Positions 7,427 through 16,550 of a DNA stretch of 64,000 nucleotides are shown here, piece by piece; position 1 is the first letter of the stretch; each line of letters opens with the position of its first letter. The notes under the pieces were generated by a model, which was not told the DNA's origin, ran no database searches, and saw only the letters and a list, made by a program, of their open reading frames with translations. The DNA is from Clostridium sp. AM34-11AC (GTDB lineage Bacteria; Bacillota; Clostridia; Lachnospirales; Lachnospiraceae), in NCBI RefSeq assembly GCF_003435375.1, contig NZ_QWGL01000009.1, positions 1 through 64,000 of the forward strand, read 5' to 3'. The position numbers and the translations under genes were made by a program.

Positions 7427-9145
7427 ATGCAGGGTATGAGTCTTTGTTCATCGGAAGGAAATAAGCTTATTGAAAAAATTGACAAAGCCTTAGAAATATC
7501 CAGAATCATGAAGGATGTAGAGTGTTTCAGTTACCTGGACCGCTATACAGGTTCTGAGGATGGAGAGAAAGCGGCAGAACGAATCGCAAAACGAATGGAA
7601 GAACTGGGAATCCCGGTAGAGCGGGAAATTTATCAGGTATATAGAAGCCTTCCGGGAGAAGCATCCATACGGATCCAAGGGGATTCTTCGGAAGCAATCG
7701 TGCCTCTGACTCCGTATGTGTATAGTGGAACAGCGGAAAATCTGGAAGCTGAACTGGTTTTCGACCGGATCAGCGCAACCGGAGGCTGCAGCCAGAAGGA
7801 GCAGAGAGCGAGAATGGCAGAATTTGCCGGAAAGATCGTTCTGACATATGAGAACAGCTTTGCGTTTGCATGTGAGGCAAAACGTGCCGGAGTTTTGGGC
7901 GTGATCACAATCTGGCATGCGGATCTGGCACACCATGGAACGCTTGGAGGTGTATGGGGAACACCTGAGCCGGAGGATCTGGCTTGTCATTATCCGAGAA
8001 TTCCGTTTGTGGAAATCACAAAAAGTGCAGGAAAGGAATTGCAGAAAAAACTGGAAGAAAGTCCACTGACGGCATGCCTTAACGTTGAAATGTGTCAGTC
8101 AATCGTTTCCAGTACCATGCCGGTAGCACGTATTCAGGGAAGATCGGATAAGTATGTGTTGGTTTCCGGTCATTATGATTCCTGGTATGAGGGGATAACG
8201 GATAATGGCGTTGCCAATGCTGCTATGATGGAGATTGCCAGGGTATTTCAAGAAAATCAGGAACATCTGGAGCGGTCTGTAGTGCTTGCCTGGTGGTCCG
8301 GTCATTCAGATGCCCGTTATTCCGGATCGACCTGGTATTATGATCACCATTGGGAAGATCTGAAAGAAAATTGTGTGGCCCACATTAATATGGATATTTG
8401 CGGCTGTAAAGGTTCGGATGTGGTTGGAATGCGGACATCTATGCTGGAGGGCGAAGCCTTTGACCGAGAGTTTTTAAGGGAGTTTAATGATAAAGAACCG
8501 GAGGCACCGACGCCGATGGTACGATTCGCAGATCAGACCTTCTGGGGAGCGGATATTCCGTTTGCTATGATGCCGCAGTTTATAAAACAGGATCATAAAA
8601 TATTTTCCTGGTGGCATACGAAAGAGGATACCTTTGATAAGGTAGATCCGGAGGTGACACTGCGAGATACAAGAGTCATTACAAAGTTGACCGCCATTTT
8701 CGCTAATTGTGAGAAGCTTCCTGCAGAGATGAGCGGGTTTGTCAGCTTTATGGAAAACGAGCTTCGTTCTATAGAACAGAAGCTTAGTGCGGAATTTGAT
8801 CTTTCTCCGGTCTGGAGGGCGATCGGCAGCCTGAAGGAAGCGGTTGCAGATCTTGAAAACGCTATGGAGAATCAGAAACATACAGACGATGTCATCATGG
8901 AAATAGCGGGAGAATTGGCAAGGATCATGTACACGACATCCAGCCCATACCATCAGGATCCGGCGGTAAAGGGAACGGTGTTTGCCGGACTTGCTATGGC
9001 AGAGGGTCTGACAAGGGAAAATACAGAAGCAGATTATTATTTGGCAGTCCAGACAAGATTTGTGCGTCAGAGAAACCGGCTTACAGGACAGATGAACGTA
9101 GTTGCGGAGAATTGCCGGAAATGGATCTCTGGATGGGGGAAATAA
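7427..9145 (+). CDS. M28-family peptidase-like protein with PA domain and altered active site
   Basis: A 572-residue protein with no signal peptide. Residues about 100-220 form a protease-associated insert; residues 235-420 are an M28 zinc aminopeptidase fold. Recognisable metal-binding positions are H249 (GHYDSW), D259 (TDNG), D323 (INMDICG) and H397 (WWHTKEDT). Where M28 enzymes have the catalytic Glu and ligand Glu (EE), this protein has GH (residues 292-293 in WWSGHSDARYSGS). The last 130 residues are helical. The start at 7427 has a weak purine site; 7436 is an alternative. It probably shares a transcript with the peptide-binding lipoprotein 51 bases downstream, which fits peptide use. 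Whether it still cleaves peptides is open. Confidence 0.75.
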   Translation: MQGMSLCSSEGNKLIEKIDKALEISRIMKDVECFSYLDRYTGSEDGEKAAERIAKRMEELGIPVEREIYQVYRSLPGEASIRIQGDSSEAIVPLTPYVYSGTAENLEAELVFDRISATGGCSQKEQRARMAEFAGKIVLTYENSFAFACEAKRAGVLGVITIWHADLAHHGTLGGVWGTPEPEDLACHYPRIPFVEITKSAGKELQKKLEESPLTACLNVEMCQSIVSSTMPVARIQGRSDKYVLVSGHYDSWYEGITDNGVANAAMMEIARVFQENQEHLERSVVLAWWSGHSDARYSGSTWYYDHHWEDLKENCVAHINMDICGCKGSDVVGMRTSMLEGEAFDREFLREFNDKEPEAPTPMVRFADQTFWGADIPFAMMPQFIKQDHKIFSWWHTKEDTFDKVDPEVTLRDTRVITKLTAIFANCEKLPAEMSGFVSFMENELRSIEQKLSAEFDLSPVWRAIGSLKEAVADLENAMENQKHTDDVIMEIAGELARIMYTTSSPYHQDPAVKGTVFAGLAMAEGLTRENTEADYYLAVQTRFVRQRNRLTGQMNVVAENCRKWISGWGK

Positions 9146-9196
9146 AGCGAGAAGGAAAAAATTATGTAACAATATAATAACAAGGAGGACATGTGC

Positions 9197-10804
9197 ATGA
9201 GAAAAAGGATGTATGGAAAACTGACGGCATTGGCATTGGCCGGGGCTATGGTATTGTCGGGCTGCGGACAGAGTGGGGGAAACTCCGGTACATCGACAGC
9301 GGATTCAAAGGCGGAGACATCGGCTTCATCCGGTGCGGAAACATCGTCAGAGAAAAAACCAGAGTCCATTGGACGGACAGACATTATTTCGGCGAATAGC
9401 AGCGATATCCGGTCTATGGATCCACAGGTGGGGGTGGATTCACCATCTGCAACGCTGAATTTCCATATTTATAATGGTTTGATCAAAATTGATGATAACC
9501 GTGAGCCTGTAGGGGATCTGGCAGAGAGTTTTGAGATTGTGGATGACACAAAGTACAAATTTAAACTGCGGAAAGGCGTAAAGTTTCACAATGGAGATGA
9601 ACTGAAGGCCAGCGATGTGAAATTCAGTTTAGAGCGTGCCAAGACCATGCCAAAAGCAATGTCTAATGCATCAGCCATTGATCATGTTTCTGTTGACGGG
9701 GATTACGAGGTGACGATCCATCTTTCAAATCCGTGTCCAGCATTCCTGTATATCCTTAATGATACCAGTATGAAGATCTTATCAGAGAAGGCAGTAACAG
9801 AGGCTGGCGATACATATGGAGAAGCTCCGATCGGAACAGGTCCGTTTATGTTTAAAGAGTGGGTTCCGAATGACCACTGGACGTTGGTCCGGTTTGATGA
9901 CTACTTTGATGGACCTGCTACAGCCACTTCGATTACAACCCGGATCATTCCGGAAGGAAGTGCTCGTACAATCGCACTGGAAACAGGGGAGATTGATGTG
10001 ATCTTAGCCGTAGATCCGGTGGATGCTGTCAATATTGAGAACTGTAAAGATCTTGTTCTGGAAAGCTGGCCGGCACCTTCTGTAGAATTTATGGCTATGA
10101 ACACAACTAAAAAAGGATTGGATGATGTCCGGGTACGTCAGGCGATCAATTATGCCACGAATCGTCAGGAATTCGTAGATACGATTGTAGAAGGTCGCGG
10201 CGAAGTAGCCACCTCCGTTGTTGCAAAGACTGTGCCTGGGTGGAATGAGGACGTAAAGCCATATCCTCAGGATCTGGAAAAAGCCAAAGAACTTCTTGCA
10301 GAAGCAGGATATGAAAATGGACTGGATCTTAAGATGTACGTATCCGGAGAAGTACGAAGTCGTGCTGCACAGGTAGTTCAGGCTCAGTTAGCTCAGGTTG
10401 GCATTAATGTAGACATCAATGTGTATGAATGGGGAGCATTTCAGGATGCGATCAATGCCGGAGAACATGATCTCCTGATTCTTGGCTGGGTAAATACTAC
10501 TTGTGATCCGGCATATAGTGTAACTCAGTTATTCCATTCAAGAAACTGTGGAATGAGCGGCAATCGTGCATATCTCAAAGATGATAAGGTAGATGAAATG
10601 ATCGATGCTGCAGCGGTGGAAACAAATCAAGAAAAACGCCTCCAGATATATAAAGACCTTCAGGTTCGCTTAAATGAGCTCTGTCCGTGGGTACCTCTGT
10701 ATTACAAATATAGCATGGTAGGAAGAAGATCAGACCTTAAGGGATTCAAATTTAACAAAAATACGTCCTTCCATTATTTGGGAGATTGCTATTACGAGAA
10801 GTAA
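9197..10804 (+). CDS. ABC transporter substrate-binding lipoprotein, family 5 (oligopeptide/dipeptide type)
   Basis: The 535-residue protein starts with a lipoprotein signal (MRKRMYGKLTALALAGAM, lipobox LSGC, lipidated Cys near residue 22), then a Ser/Thr/Gly/Glu-rich tether and a full SBP family 5 domain (NFHIYNGLIKID, GTGPFMFKEWVPNDH, VRQAINYATNRQEFVD). Such proteins capture peptides or nickel at the membrane for Dpp/Opp permeases. No permease or ATPase genes are adjacent, so it is an orphan that must work with a transporter elsewhere. ATG 9197 has AAGGAGG 8 bases upstream; ATG 9191 is only 2 bases from that site. Confidence 0.88.
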   Translation: MRKRMYGKLTALALAGAMVLSGCGQSGGNSGTSTADSKAETSASSGAETSSEKKPESIGRTDIISANSSDIRSMDPQVGVDSPSATLNFHIYNGLIKIDDNREPVGDLAESFEIVDDTKYKFKLRKGVKFHNGDELKASDVKFSLERAKTMPKAMSNASAIDHVSVDGDYEVTIHLSNPCPAFLYILNDTSMKILSEKAVTEAGDTYGEAPIGTGPFMFKEWVPNDHWTLVRFDDYFDGPATATSITTRIIPEGSARTIALETGEIDVILAVDPVDAVNIENCKDLVLESWPAPSVEFMAMNTTKKGLDDVRVRQAINYATNRQEFVDTIVEGRGEVATSVVAKTVPGWNEDVKPYPQDLEKAKELLAEAGYENGLDLKMYVSGEVRSRAAQVVQAQLAQVGINVDINVYEWGAFQDAINAGEHDLLILGWVNTTCDPAYSVTQLFHSRNCGMSGNRAYLKDDKVDEMIDAAAVETNQEKRLQIYKDLQVRLNELCPWVPLYYKYSMVGRRSDLKGFKFNKNTSFHYLGDCYYEK

Positions 10805-10812
10805 AAAAGGAC

Positions 10813-10852
10813 GGGGCTGTTACGCTTTGGCGTGATGGCCCCAAAGCTTTTT
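10813..10852 (+). terminator. Probable terminator of the peptide-binding gene
   Basis: GGGGC (10813-10817) pairs with GCCCC (10838-10842) around an inner hairpin (TTACGC/GCGTGA) and is followed, after AAAGC, by six T. Confidence 0.6.
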
Positions 10853-10911
10853 TGCGGCTTATGATATTGATGTAAGGGAAAAGAAAAAAATTGAAAAAAA
10901 TTTAAAAAGTG

Positions 10912-10940
10912 TTGACAAAGAAGAAAATATATAGTAGAAT
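10912..10940 (+). promoter_or_regulatory. Sigma-A promoter of tRNA-Arg
   Basis: TTGACA (10912-10917), 17-bp spacer, TAGAAT (10935-10940), with an A-rich stretch upstream. Confidence 0.85.
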
Positions 10941-10981
10941 ATTTTTTGTTGAGTGACAGACATCTGAAACTCAGAGAGCGT

Positions 10982-11055
10982 GCGTCAGTAGCTCAGCTGG
11001 ATAGAGCATACGGCTACGGACCGTAGTGTCGGGAGTTCGAATCTTCTCTGGCGCG
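10982..11055 (+). tRNA. tRNA-Arg (ACG)
   Basis: Acceptor GCGTCAG/CTGGCGC with discriminator G, anticodon loop CTACGGA (ACG, read as ICG after deamination), T-loop GAGTTCGAATC. No encoded CCA. Single-gene transcript. Confidence 0.96.
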
Positions 11056-11061
11056 CTGATT

Positions 11062-11091
11062 AAGGCATCTGCAATTGCAGATGCCTTTTTT
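11062..11091 (+). terminator. Terminator of tRNA-Arg
   Basis: A perfect 13-bp inverted repeat (AAGGCATCTGCAA / TTGCAGATGCCTT) followed by T residues. Confidence 0.92.
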
Positions 11092-11168
11092 CGATTTCAT
11101 GGGAACTTTTGATGGAACTTTCTGTGAAACTTGTGCAGTGAAAAAGGAAGAAGCTTCTGGAGGAAATC

Positions 11169-11717
11169 ATGAAAAGAAGAACGGAACATTTTACATATGA
11201 GCTGGTCCGGTCCAGGCGCCGTTCCATGTCTTTGAAGGTGGAGCTTGACGGAACGATTACGGTGCGTGCTCCTTTCCGGACACCGCCGGAGACTGCGGAT
11301 TGGTTTGTGGAGAGTCATCGGGATTGGATCGAGGTAAGGCTCCGTGCCGGAGAACAGATCCTTGCAGTGCGTCCGTCCTACACAGAAACGGAACGTCTTG
11401 AAGGAAAAAAACGAGCGGAAAACGTGTTAAAAGAACGATGCTGTTATTACGCAGGGCTCATGGGCGTTTCCTATGGATCGATCACGGTCCGGGAGCAAAA
11501 GACGCGCTGGGGGAGCTGCAGTGCAAAGGGAAACCTGAATTTTAATTGGAAGCTGGTTCTGATGCCGGAGGAGATTCTGGACTATGTTGTGGTCCATGAG
11601 CTTGCCCATCGGCTCCAGATGAACCATAGCACGGAATTCTGGGATGAAGTGGAGAAGATTCTGCCGGACTATCGAAAACGGCGGCAATGGCTGAAGGAAA
11701 ATGGCCAGAAGTATTGA
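11169..11717 (+). CDS. YgjP/DUF45-type zinc metallopeptidase
   Basis: A 182-residue protein with the HELAH zinc motif (VVVHELAHRLQMNHS, near residues 141-155), preceded by the conserved TRWGSCSAKGNLNFNW. This is the YgjP-like, SprT-related M48 metal-dependent family. The N-terminus (RRSMSLKVELDGTITVRAP) is also typical. The substrate of the family is not established. GGAGG lies 5 bases before the ATG. recJ starts 39 bases downstream and is probably co-transcribed. Confidence 0.85.
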   Translation: MKRRTEHFTYELVRSRRRSMSLKVELDGTITVRAPFRTPPETADWFVESHRDWIEVRLRAGEQILAVRPSYTETERLEGKKRAENVLKERCCYYAGLMGVSYGSITVREQKTRWGSCSAKGNLNFNWKLVLMPEEILDYVVVHELAHRLQMNHSTEFWDEVEKILPDYRKRRQWLKENGQKY

Positions 11718-11756
11718 ACGTGCCGGAATGAGGAAGCGCAAAGAGGGAGAGAAACG

Positions 11757-13478
11757 ATGCAGAAAAAGAAAGAAATCTGGATGCTTCAGACAAAACGGGC
11801 AGATTTTAACGGGCTTGCGATGCGTCTGGGGGTGAGTCCGGTGGCTGTTCGGATCATGCGAAACCGAGGTCTTTTGGATGAACGTGAGATGAGAAAGTAT
11901 CTTTACGGGACACTGGATGATCTTTATGATCCGCGACAGATGAAGGGAATGGAGACCGCTGCGGGGATCATTGAAAAGAAGTTGATAGAAGGGAAAAAAA
12001 TCCGGATCATCGGCGACTACGATATTGATGGTGTTTGTTCAACATATATTCTTCTCAAGGGCTTTCACCGTGCTGCCGGAAATGGGCAGATTGATTATGA
12101 GATACCGGACCGGATCCGGGATGGCTACGGGATCAATGAATCCATCATCCGTCAGGCAGCAGAGGACGGGATCGATACACTTGTGACCTGTGATAATGGA
12201 ATCGCGGCATTAAAGGAAATCAGCATCGCAAAGCAGCTTGGCATGACGGTTGTGGTGACCGATCATCATGAAGTACCGGTAGATGCTTATGGACAGATTC
12301 TGCCGCCGGCAGATGCAGTGGTTGATCCGAAGCAGGACGGGGAGACGTATCCGTACCATGAAATTTGCGGTGCGGTCGTAGCATGGAAGCTTATAAACGT
12401 GATCTATGAGGATCTTGGAATTCCGGAGCATGAGTGGATGGAGCTTCTGGAGTTTGCGGCCATTGCGACCGTGGGAGATGTCATGAAGCTGCAGGATGAA
12501 AACCGTCTGATCGTCAAATATGGACTGAAAAAGATCGGTTCGACGAAGAACACCGGTCTCAGAATGCTTGTAGAGAAAAATAATCTGGATATAAACAATC
12601 TGAGCGCATATCACATTGGTTTTGTGATCGGACCGTGCTTAAATGCAGGTGGACGGTTGAAAAGTGCGAAGGTTGCGCTCCGGATGTTGTTAGAACAGGA
12701 TCCGGACCGGGTCAGTGGGCTGGCGGATGAATTAAAGGAACTCAATGATGTGAGAAAGGATATGACGGCAAAGGGAGAAACAGAGGCTATCGAACAGGTA
12801 GAACGTTTCTACATGTCGGATAAGGTGCTGGTGGTGTTCTTGCCGGAGTGCCATGAATCACTTGCCGGGATCATAGCCGGAAGACTCCGGGAGCATTTCC
12901 ATAAGCCATCCTTTGTGCTGACGAGAGGCGAGCAGAGTGCGAAGGGATCCGGACGTTCCATAGAGGCATACCATATGTACCAGGGGCTTTGCGAGGTGTC
13001 GGATCTGCTGGTGAAATTTGGCGGGCATCCAATGGCAGCGGGACTTTCCATTGAGGAAAGTGATATTGATGAGTTCAGGAGAAGACTGAATGAAAATGCA
13101 AAGCTTACGGAAGATGATTTCGTTCCGCAGATCTGGATCGATGTTCCGATGCCGTTTGAGTATGTGAATGAAAAAATCGTGGATGAGCTCAAAGGTCTGG
13201 AACCATTCGGGCAGGGAAATGAAAAACCGTTGTTTGCCCAGAAAAGTCTGACGATTCGAAATGTACGTGTTCTTGGAAAAAATCGAAATGTCGTGAAAAT
13301 GAATCTTGTGACGAACACTGGACATCCGTTCGATGGTCTGCTGTTTGCAGATGGAGATCGTTTTTTGGAAGAGCAGACAGGGCAGAATACGATCGACATG
13401 ATCTATTATCCGGATGTAAATGAATATAATGGGACACGTACCTTGCAGGCGATCATAAAAAATTATAAATTTCGTTGA
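11757..13478 (+). CDS. recJ: Single-stranded-DNA-specific exonuclease RecJ
   Basis: A 573-residue DHH-family exonuclease. Motif I GDYDIDG begins at residue 86, the DHH motif is D169-H170-H171, and a C-terminal DHHA1 segment with GGHPMAAGLSI follows at about 420, then an OB-like domain. RecJ degrades single-stranded DNA 5' to 3' in RecF-pathway recombination and mismatch and base-excision repair. Length is normal for a Clostridia RecJ. A GGGAGAG site precedes the ATG by 5 bases. Its terminator supplies the ribosome site of the next gene. Confidence 0.93.
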   Translation: MQKKKEIWMLQTKRADFNGLAMRLGVSPVAVRIMRNRGLLDEREMRKYLYGTLDDLYDPRQMKGMETAAGIIEKKLIEGKKIRIIGDYDIDGVCSTYILLKGFHRAAGNGQIDYEIPDRIRDGYGINESIIRQAAEDGIDTLVTCDNGIAALKEISIAKQLGMTVVVTDHHEVPVDAYGQILPPADAVVDPKQDGETYPYHEICGAVVAWKLINVIYEDLGIPEHEWMELLEFAAIATVGDVMKLQDENRLIVKYGLKKIGSTKNTGLRMLVEKNNLDINNLSAYHIGFVIGPCLNAGGRLKSAKVALRMLLEQDPDRVSGLADELKELNDVRKDMTAKGETEAIEQVERFYMSDKVLVVFLPECHESLAGIIAGRLREHFHKPSFVLTRGEQSAKGSGRSIEAYHMYQGLCEVSDLLVKFGGHPMAAGLSIEESDIDEFRRRLNENAKLTEDDFVPQIWIDVPMPFEYVNEKIVDELKGLEPFGQGNEKPLFAQKSLTIRNVRVLGKNRNVVKMNLVTNTGHPFDGLLFADGDRFLEEQTGQNTIDMIYYPDVNEYNGTRTLQAIIKNYKFR

Positions 13479-13515
13479 TCGGTCAGTCGGAGAATGGGAA
13501 TGCAGGCATGATTTC

Positions 13516-13569
13516 CTCTCCATCCTCATAAACTTGCTTTGAGCAAAAGAGGATGGAGAGAATTTTTTT
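13516..13569 (+). terminator. recJ terminator carrying the Shine-Dalgarno of the P-ATPase gene
   Basis: CTCTCCATCCTC (13516-13527) pairs perfectly over 12 bp with GAGGATGGAGAG (13549-13560), then AATTTTTTT leads straight into the ATG at 13570. The right arm GGATGGAGAG is the only purine-rich site 9 bases before that ATG. Confidence 0.88.
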
Positions 13570-16224
13570 ATGGAAAAGCCGGGGGATTTTGAACGGTGCT
13601 CTGTTTTTGAGACAAAAATGCTGCTGGGATCGTCGGATGACGGGGGATTGAGTGGGAAGGAAGCGACAAAGCGGCTTCGGGAGTATGGGCGGAACGAGCT
13701 GGAGGAGAAAAGGCCTCCGTCTGTGGCAGAACGGATGCTTTCGCAATTGATGGATCCGCTGATCTATGTACTTTTGGCGGCAGGAGGAATTTCTGTATTT
13801 CTTGGAGAACGAGGAGATGCGGTGATCATTGCAGCAGTTGTGCTGCTCAATGCAACGGTTGGTGTGATTCAGGAGGGAAAGGCCCAGAAAGCGCTGGAGT
13901 CATTAAAAAAGCTGACAACAAGGAAGGCGCTTGTCCGGCGGGACGGAAAGCTTTTGGAGATGGACGCGGCGGAGCTGGTGCCGGGCGACAGGGTGCTTTT
14001 AAATGCCGGTCAGCAGGTACCGGCGGATCTCCGACTGATCCGTTCGGAAAATATGAAGGTACAGGAGGCATCACTTACCGGAGAGTCTGTACCGGTGGAA
14101 AAGGATGCGCAGTATGTGGCTTCGACCGGAACACCTCTCGGTGATCGAAAAAATATGGCATATATGTCAACCTTTGTGACTGCCGGACGCGGTGAAGGGA
14201 TTGTTACAGATACCGGGATGCAAACTGAGATCGGACGAATCGCGAAAATGATCCATGAAACACCGGAAGAGATTACACCGCTTCAGAAACGGTTGGGAGA
14301 GTTGGGAACATTTCTTAGTATTCTGGCTGTGGGTCTCTGTACGATCCTTTTTCTGGCGGCAGTCTGGCAGAAGCGGGATGTTGGGGAGATGTTTCTGACA
14401 GCGATCTCTTTGGCTGTGGCAGCAGTTCCGGAAGGACTTCCGGCTGTGGTGACGATCGTCCTTGCGCTTTCTGTTTCGAGGATGGCGAAGGTACATACGA
14501 TCGTGAGACGTCTTCCTTCTGTGGAAACTCTTGGAGCGGTTAATGTGGTTTGCTCGGACAAAACGGGGACATTGACAAAAAATCAGATGACGGTGCGGAA
14601 TCTGGATGGGGACAGAGAGTGGCTTTTACGAACATTTTTACTCTGCAATGATGCAAGATGGGGAAAGCACGGAATCATCGGAGATCCTACAGAAGCAGCT
14701 TTTCTTTTATATGCGGATAAAAATGCAAGGAATGGGGAAAAACAGTCCGAACAGATCCGGGATGCGTGGAAAAGAATTGCGGAGCGTCCGTTTGACTCGG
14801 AGAGAAAGTGTATGACGACGGTGCATCAAAACGGAATGCGGACAGTTTCGTTCACGAAAGGTGCACCGGACATGATTCTTGGAAATTGCACCTCCTACCG
14901 GGACGAAATGGGAGTTCATCCGATGGGAGCATCGAAACGAACATGGTACATGAGGCGGGCAGAAAAAATGTCTGCGTCCGGTGGGCGTGTTCTTGGGGCG
15001 GCGGTAAAGGAGGGAAAGGATCTTTCCGAGAAGGGAATGACCTTTCTGGGAATGGCAGTGCTTGAGGACCCGGTCCGTCCGGAGGTTTCCGGAACAGTGG
15101 AAGAATTCCGCCATGCAGGTGTTACGACCGTCATGATTACAGGGGATCATAAGGATACGGCACTTGCGACCGCAAGAACGCTTAAGATCGCGGATTCTCC
15201 CTCTCAGTGCATGACAGGGTCAGAGCTGGATTGCCTGGGCGATGGGGAGCTTGCTGATAAGATTTCGGAGATCCGGGTATTTGCACGAGTTTCTCCGGAT
15301 CATAAGGTACGGATCGTCCGGGCATTGAAAAAAAACGGCGGAATCGTGGCGATGACCGGGGATGGAGTCAATGATGCCCCATCTTTAAAAGCGGCGGATG
15401 TCGGGATCGCGATGGGAATGAGCGGAACGGATGTGGCAAAGCAGGCAGCAGATATAGTATTGACAGACGACAATTTTGCAACGATCCGGGAAGCTGTCCG
15501 GGAAGGAAGAGAGATCTATGCCAATATTAAAAAGACGGTCATTTTTCTTTTATCATCGAATTTTGGTGAGATCATGACCATGTTTTTTGCGATCCTTTTT
15601 TCCTTTCCGGCACCTCTTAAGGCAAGTCATATCCTGTGGATCAATCTGATCACGGATTCGTTGCCGGCTCTGGCCCTGGGGACAGATGTATGTGACGGGA
15701 GAGAACTGATGAAAGAAAAACCGAGAAAGCAAGGAGAGAGCCTGTTTGCGCATGGCGGCGGAGTCTGTACGTTGTTTTACGGTTTCCTGATCGCATTGAT
15801 CAGTCTGACCGCGTTTCTGATCGTTCCTGCAAAGCTTCTTGTAAGCAGCGGACGGCAGCTGACCCCGGCAGCGGTGGCGGACGTCTTACAGTCTCCAAAG
15901 CTTCTTGCATGCTGCCAGACATACGCATTTACGGTTCTTGGATTGTCACAGCTTTTTCATGCGATCGGAATGCGTGATGTGGAAAAATCTGTATTTCGGA
16001 TGGATCATGGAGGGAACCCTCTGATGATCGCTGCAGTATTCATTGGATTTGCTCTGCAGCTTATGGTGACGGAACAGCCGGCTCTGGTTGCGGCATTTCA
16101 GACGGTGCGTTTGAATGCCGGGGAATGGAAAACTTTGCTCGTGCTTGCGGCCATGCCGCTGTTCGCCCATGAGATGTTTATTTTCCTGACACATATATTC
16201 AACCCGTCTAAAACGGCGGAATGA
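13570..16224 (+). CDS. Cation-transporting P-type ATPase, P2A (SERCA/PMR1-like Ca2+) group
   Basis: An 884-residue P-ATPase: N-terminal cation ATPase domain, A domain with TGES (SLTGESVPVEKD), M4 motif PEGLP (VPEGLPAVV), phosphorylation site CSDKTGTLT with D330, and hinge GDGVNDAPSLKAADVG. The C-terminus has six predicted membrane helices ending near LFAHEMFIF. This plan fits calcium export from the cytoplasm, with Mn2+ possible. The ATG is fixed by the terminator T run just before it. Translation may be limited when the upstream hairpin forms, because its right arm is the ribosome site. Confidence 0.9.
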   Translation: MEKPGDFERCSVFETKMLLGSSDDGGLSGKEATKRLREYGRNELEEKRPPSVAERMLSQLMDPLIYVLLAAGGISVFLGERGDAVIIAAVVLLNATVGVIQEGKAQKALESLKKLTTRKALVRRDGKLLEMDAAELVPGDRVLLNAGQQVPADLRLIRSENMKVQEASLTGESVPVEKDAQYVASTGTPLGDRKNMAYMSTFVTAGRGEGIVTDTGMQTEIGRIAKMIHETPEEITPLQKRLGELGTFLSILAVGLCTILFLAAVWQKRDVGEMFLTAISLAVAAVPEGLPAVVTIVLALSVSRMAKVHTIVRRLPSVETLGAVNVVCSDKTGTLTKNQMTVRNLDGDREWLLRTFLLCNDARWGKHGIIGDPTEAAFLLYADKNARNGEKQSEQIRDAWKRIAERPFDSERKCMTTVHQNGMRTVSFTKGAPDMILGNCTSYRDEMGVHPMGASKRTWYMRRAEKMSASGGRVLGAAVKEGKDLSEKGMTFLGMAVLEDPVRPEVSGTVEEFRHAGVTTVMITGDHKDTALATARTLKIADSPSQCMTGSELDCLGDGELADKISEIRVFARVSPDHKVRIVRALKKNGGIVAMTGDGVNDAPSLKAADVGIAMGMSGTDVAKQAADIVLTDDNFATIREAVREGREIYANIKKTVIFLLSSNFGEIMTMFFAILFSFPAPLKASHILWINLITDSLPALALGTDVCDGRELMKEKPRKQGESLFAHGGGVCTLFYGFLIALISLTAFLIVPAKLLVSSGRQLTPAAVADVLQSPKLLACCQTYAFTVLGLSQLFHAIGMRDVEKSVFRMDHGGNPLMIAAVFIGFALQLMVTEQPALVAAFQTVRLNAGEWKTLLVLAAMPLFAHEMFIFLTHIFNPSKTAE

Positions 16225-16294
16225 TAAAAAACAGGCACAGAGATAAAAAAACGGTCTCCGGGTATTCCCAACAGAGAAAAAAATTGGTAAAATA

Positions 16295-16396
16295 ATGGTG
16301 AAATCTGCGGAAAAAGAATGCCCGTACTGCAAAACGAAAATCAATATTCATGCGACACGCTGTCCGCATTGTACATCGGTTCTGGAAGATCAGTAG
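16295..16396 (+). pseudogene. Zinc-ribbon fragment, possible C-terminal remnant of mscL
   Basis: A 33-residue reading frame with CPYC-x10-CPHC (KECPYCKTK...[10 protein letters not shown]). In many Lachnospiraceae a ribbon of this form ends the large-conductance mechanosensitive channel MscL. The frame stays open upstream to 16247 but with no membrane segments. The ribosome site before ATG 16295 is poor, while a strong terminator follows at 16432. Either a decayed mscL tail or a genuine tiny zinc-ribbon protein; the former seems likelier. Confidence 0.4.
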
Positions 16397-16431
16397 TCTT
16401 TTTCAGACGGTAACAGGCAGATGAGCCAGAC

Positions 16432-16471
16432 ATTCCCGGCGGATAAGGAGTAATTTCTGCCGGGAATTTTT
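16432..16471 (+). terminator. Terminator after the zinc-ribbon fragment
   Basis: ATTCCCGGC pairs with GCCGGGAAT (16459-16467) and is followed by TTTTTGTTT. Confidence 0.85.
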
Positions 16472-16550
16472 GTTTAAAAGAAAATAAGCGGCCGCGGGGA
16501 CATCTGAATGTGACGGGCCGCATTCAGTTGGAGATCAGGAAGGAACAATC

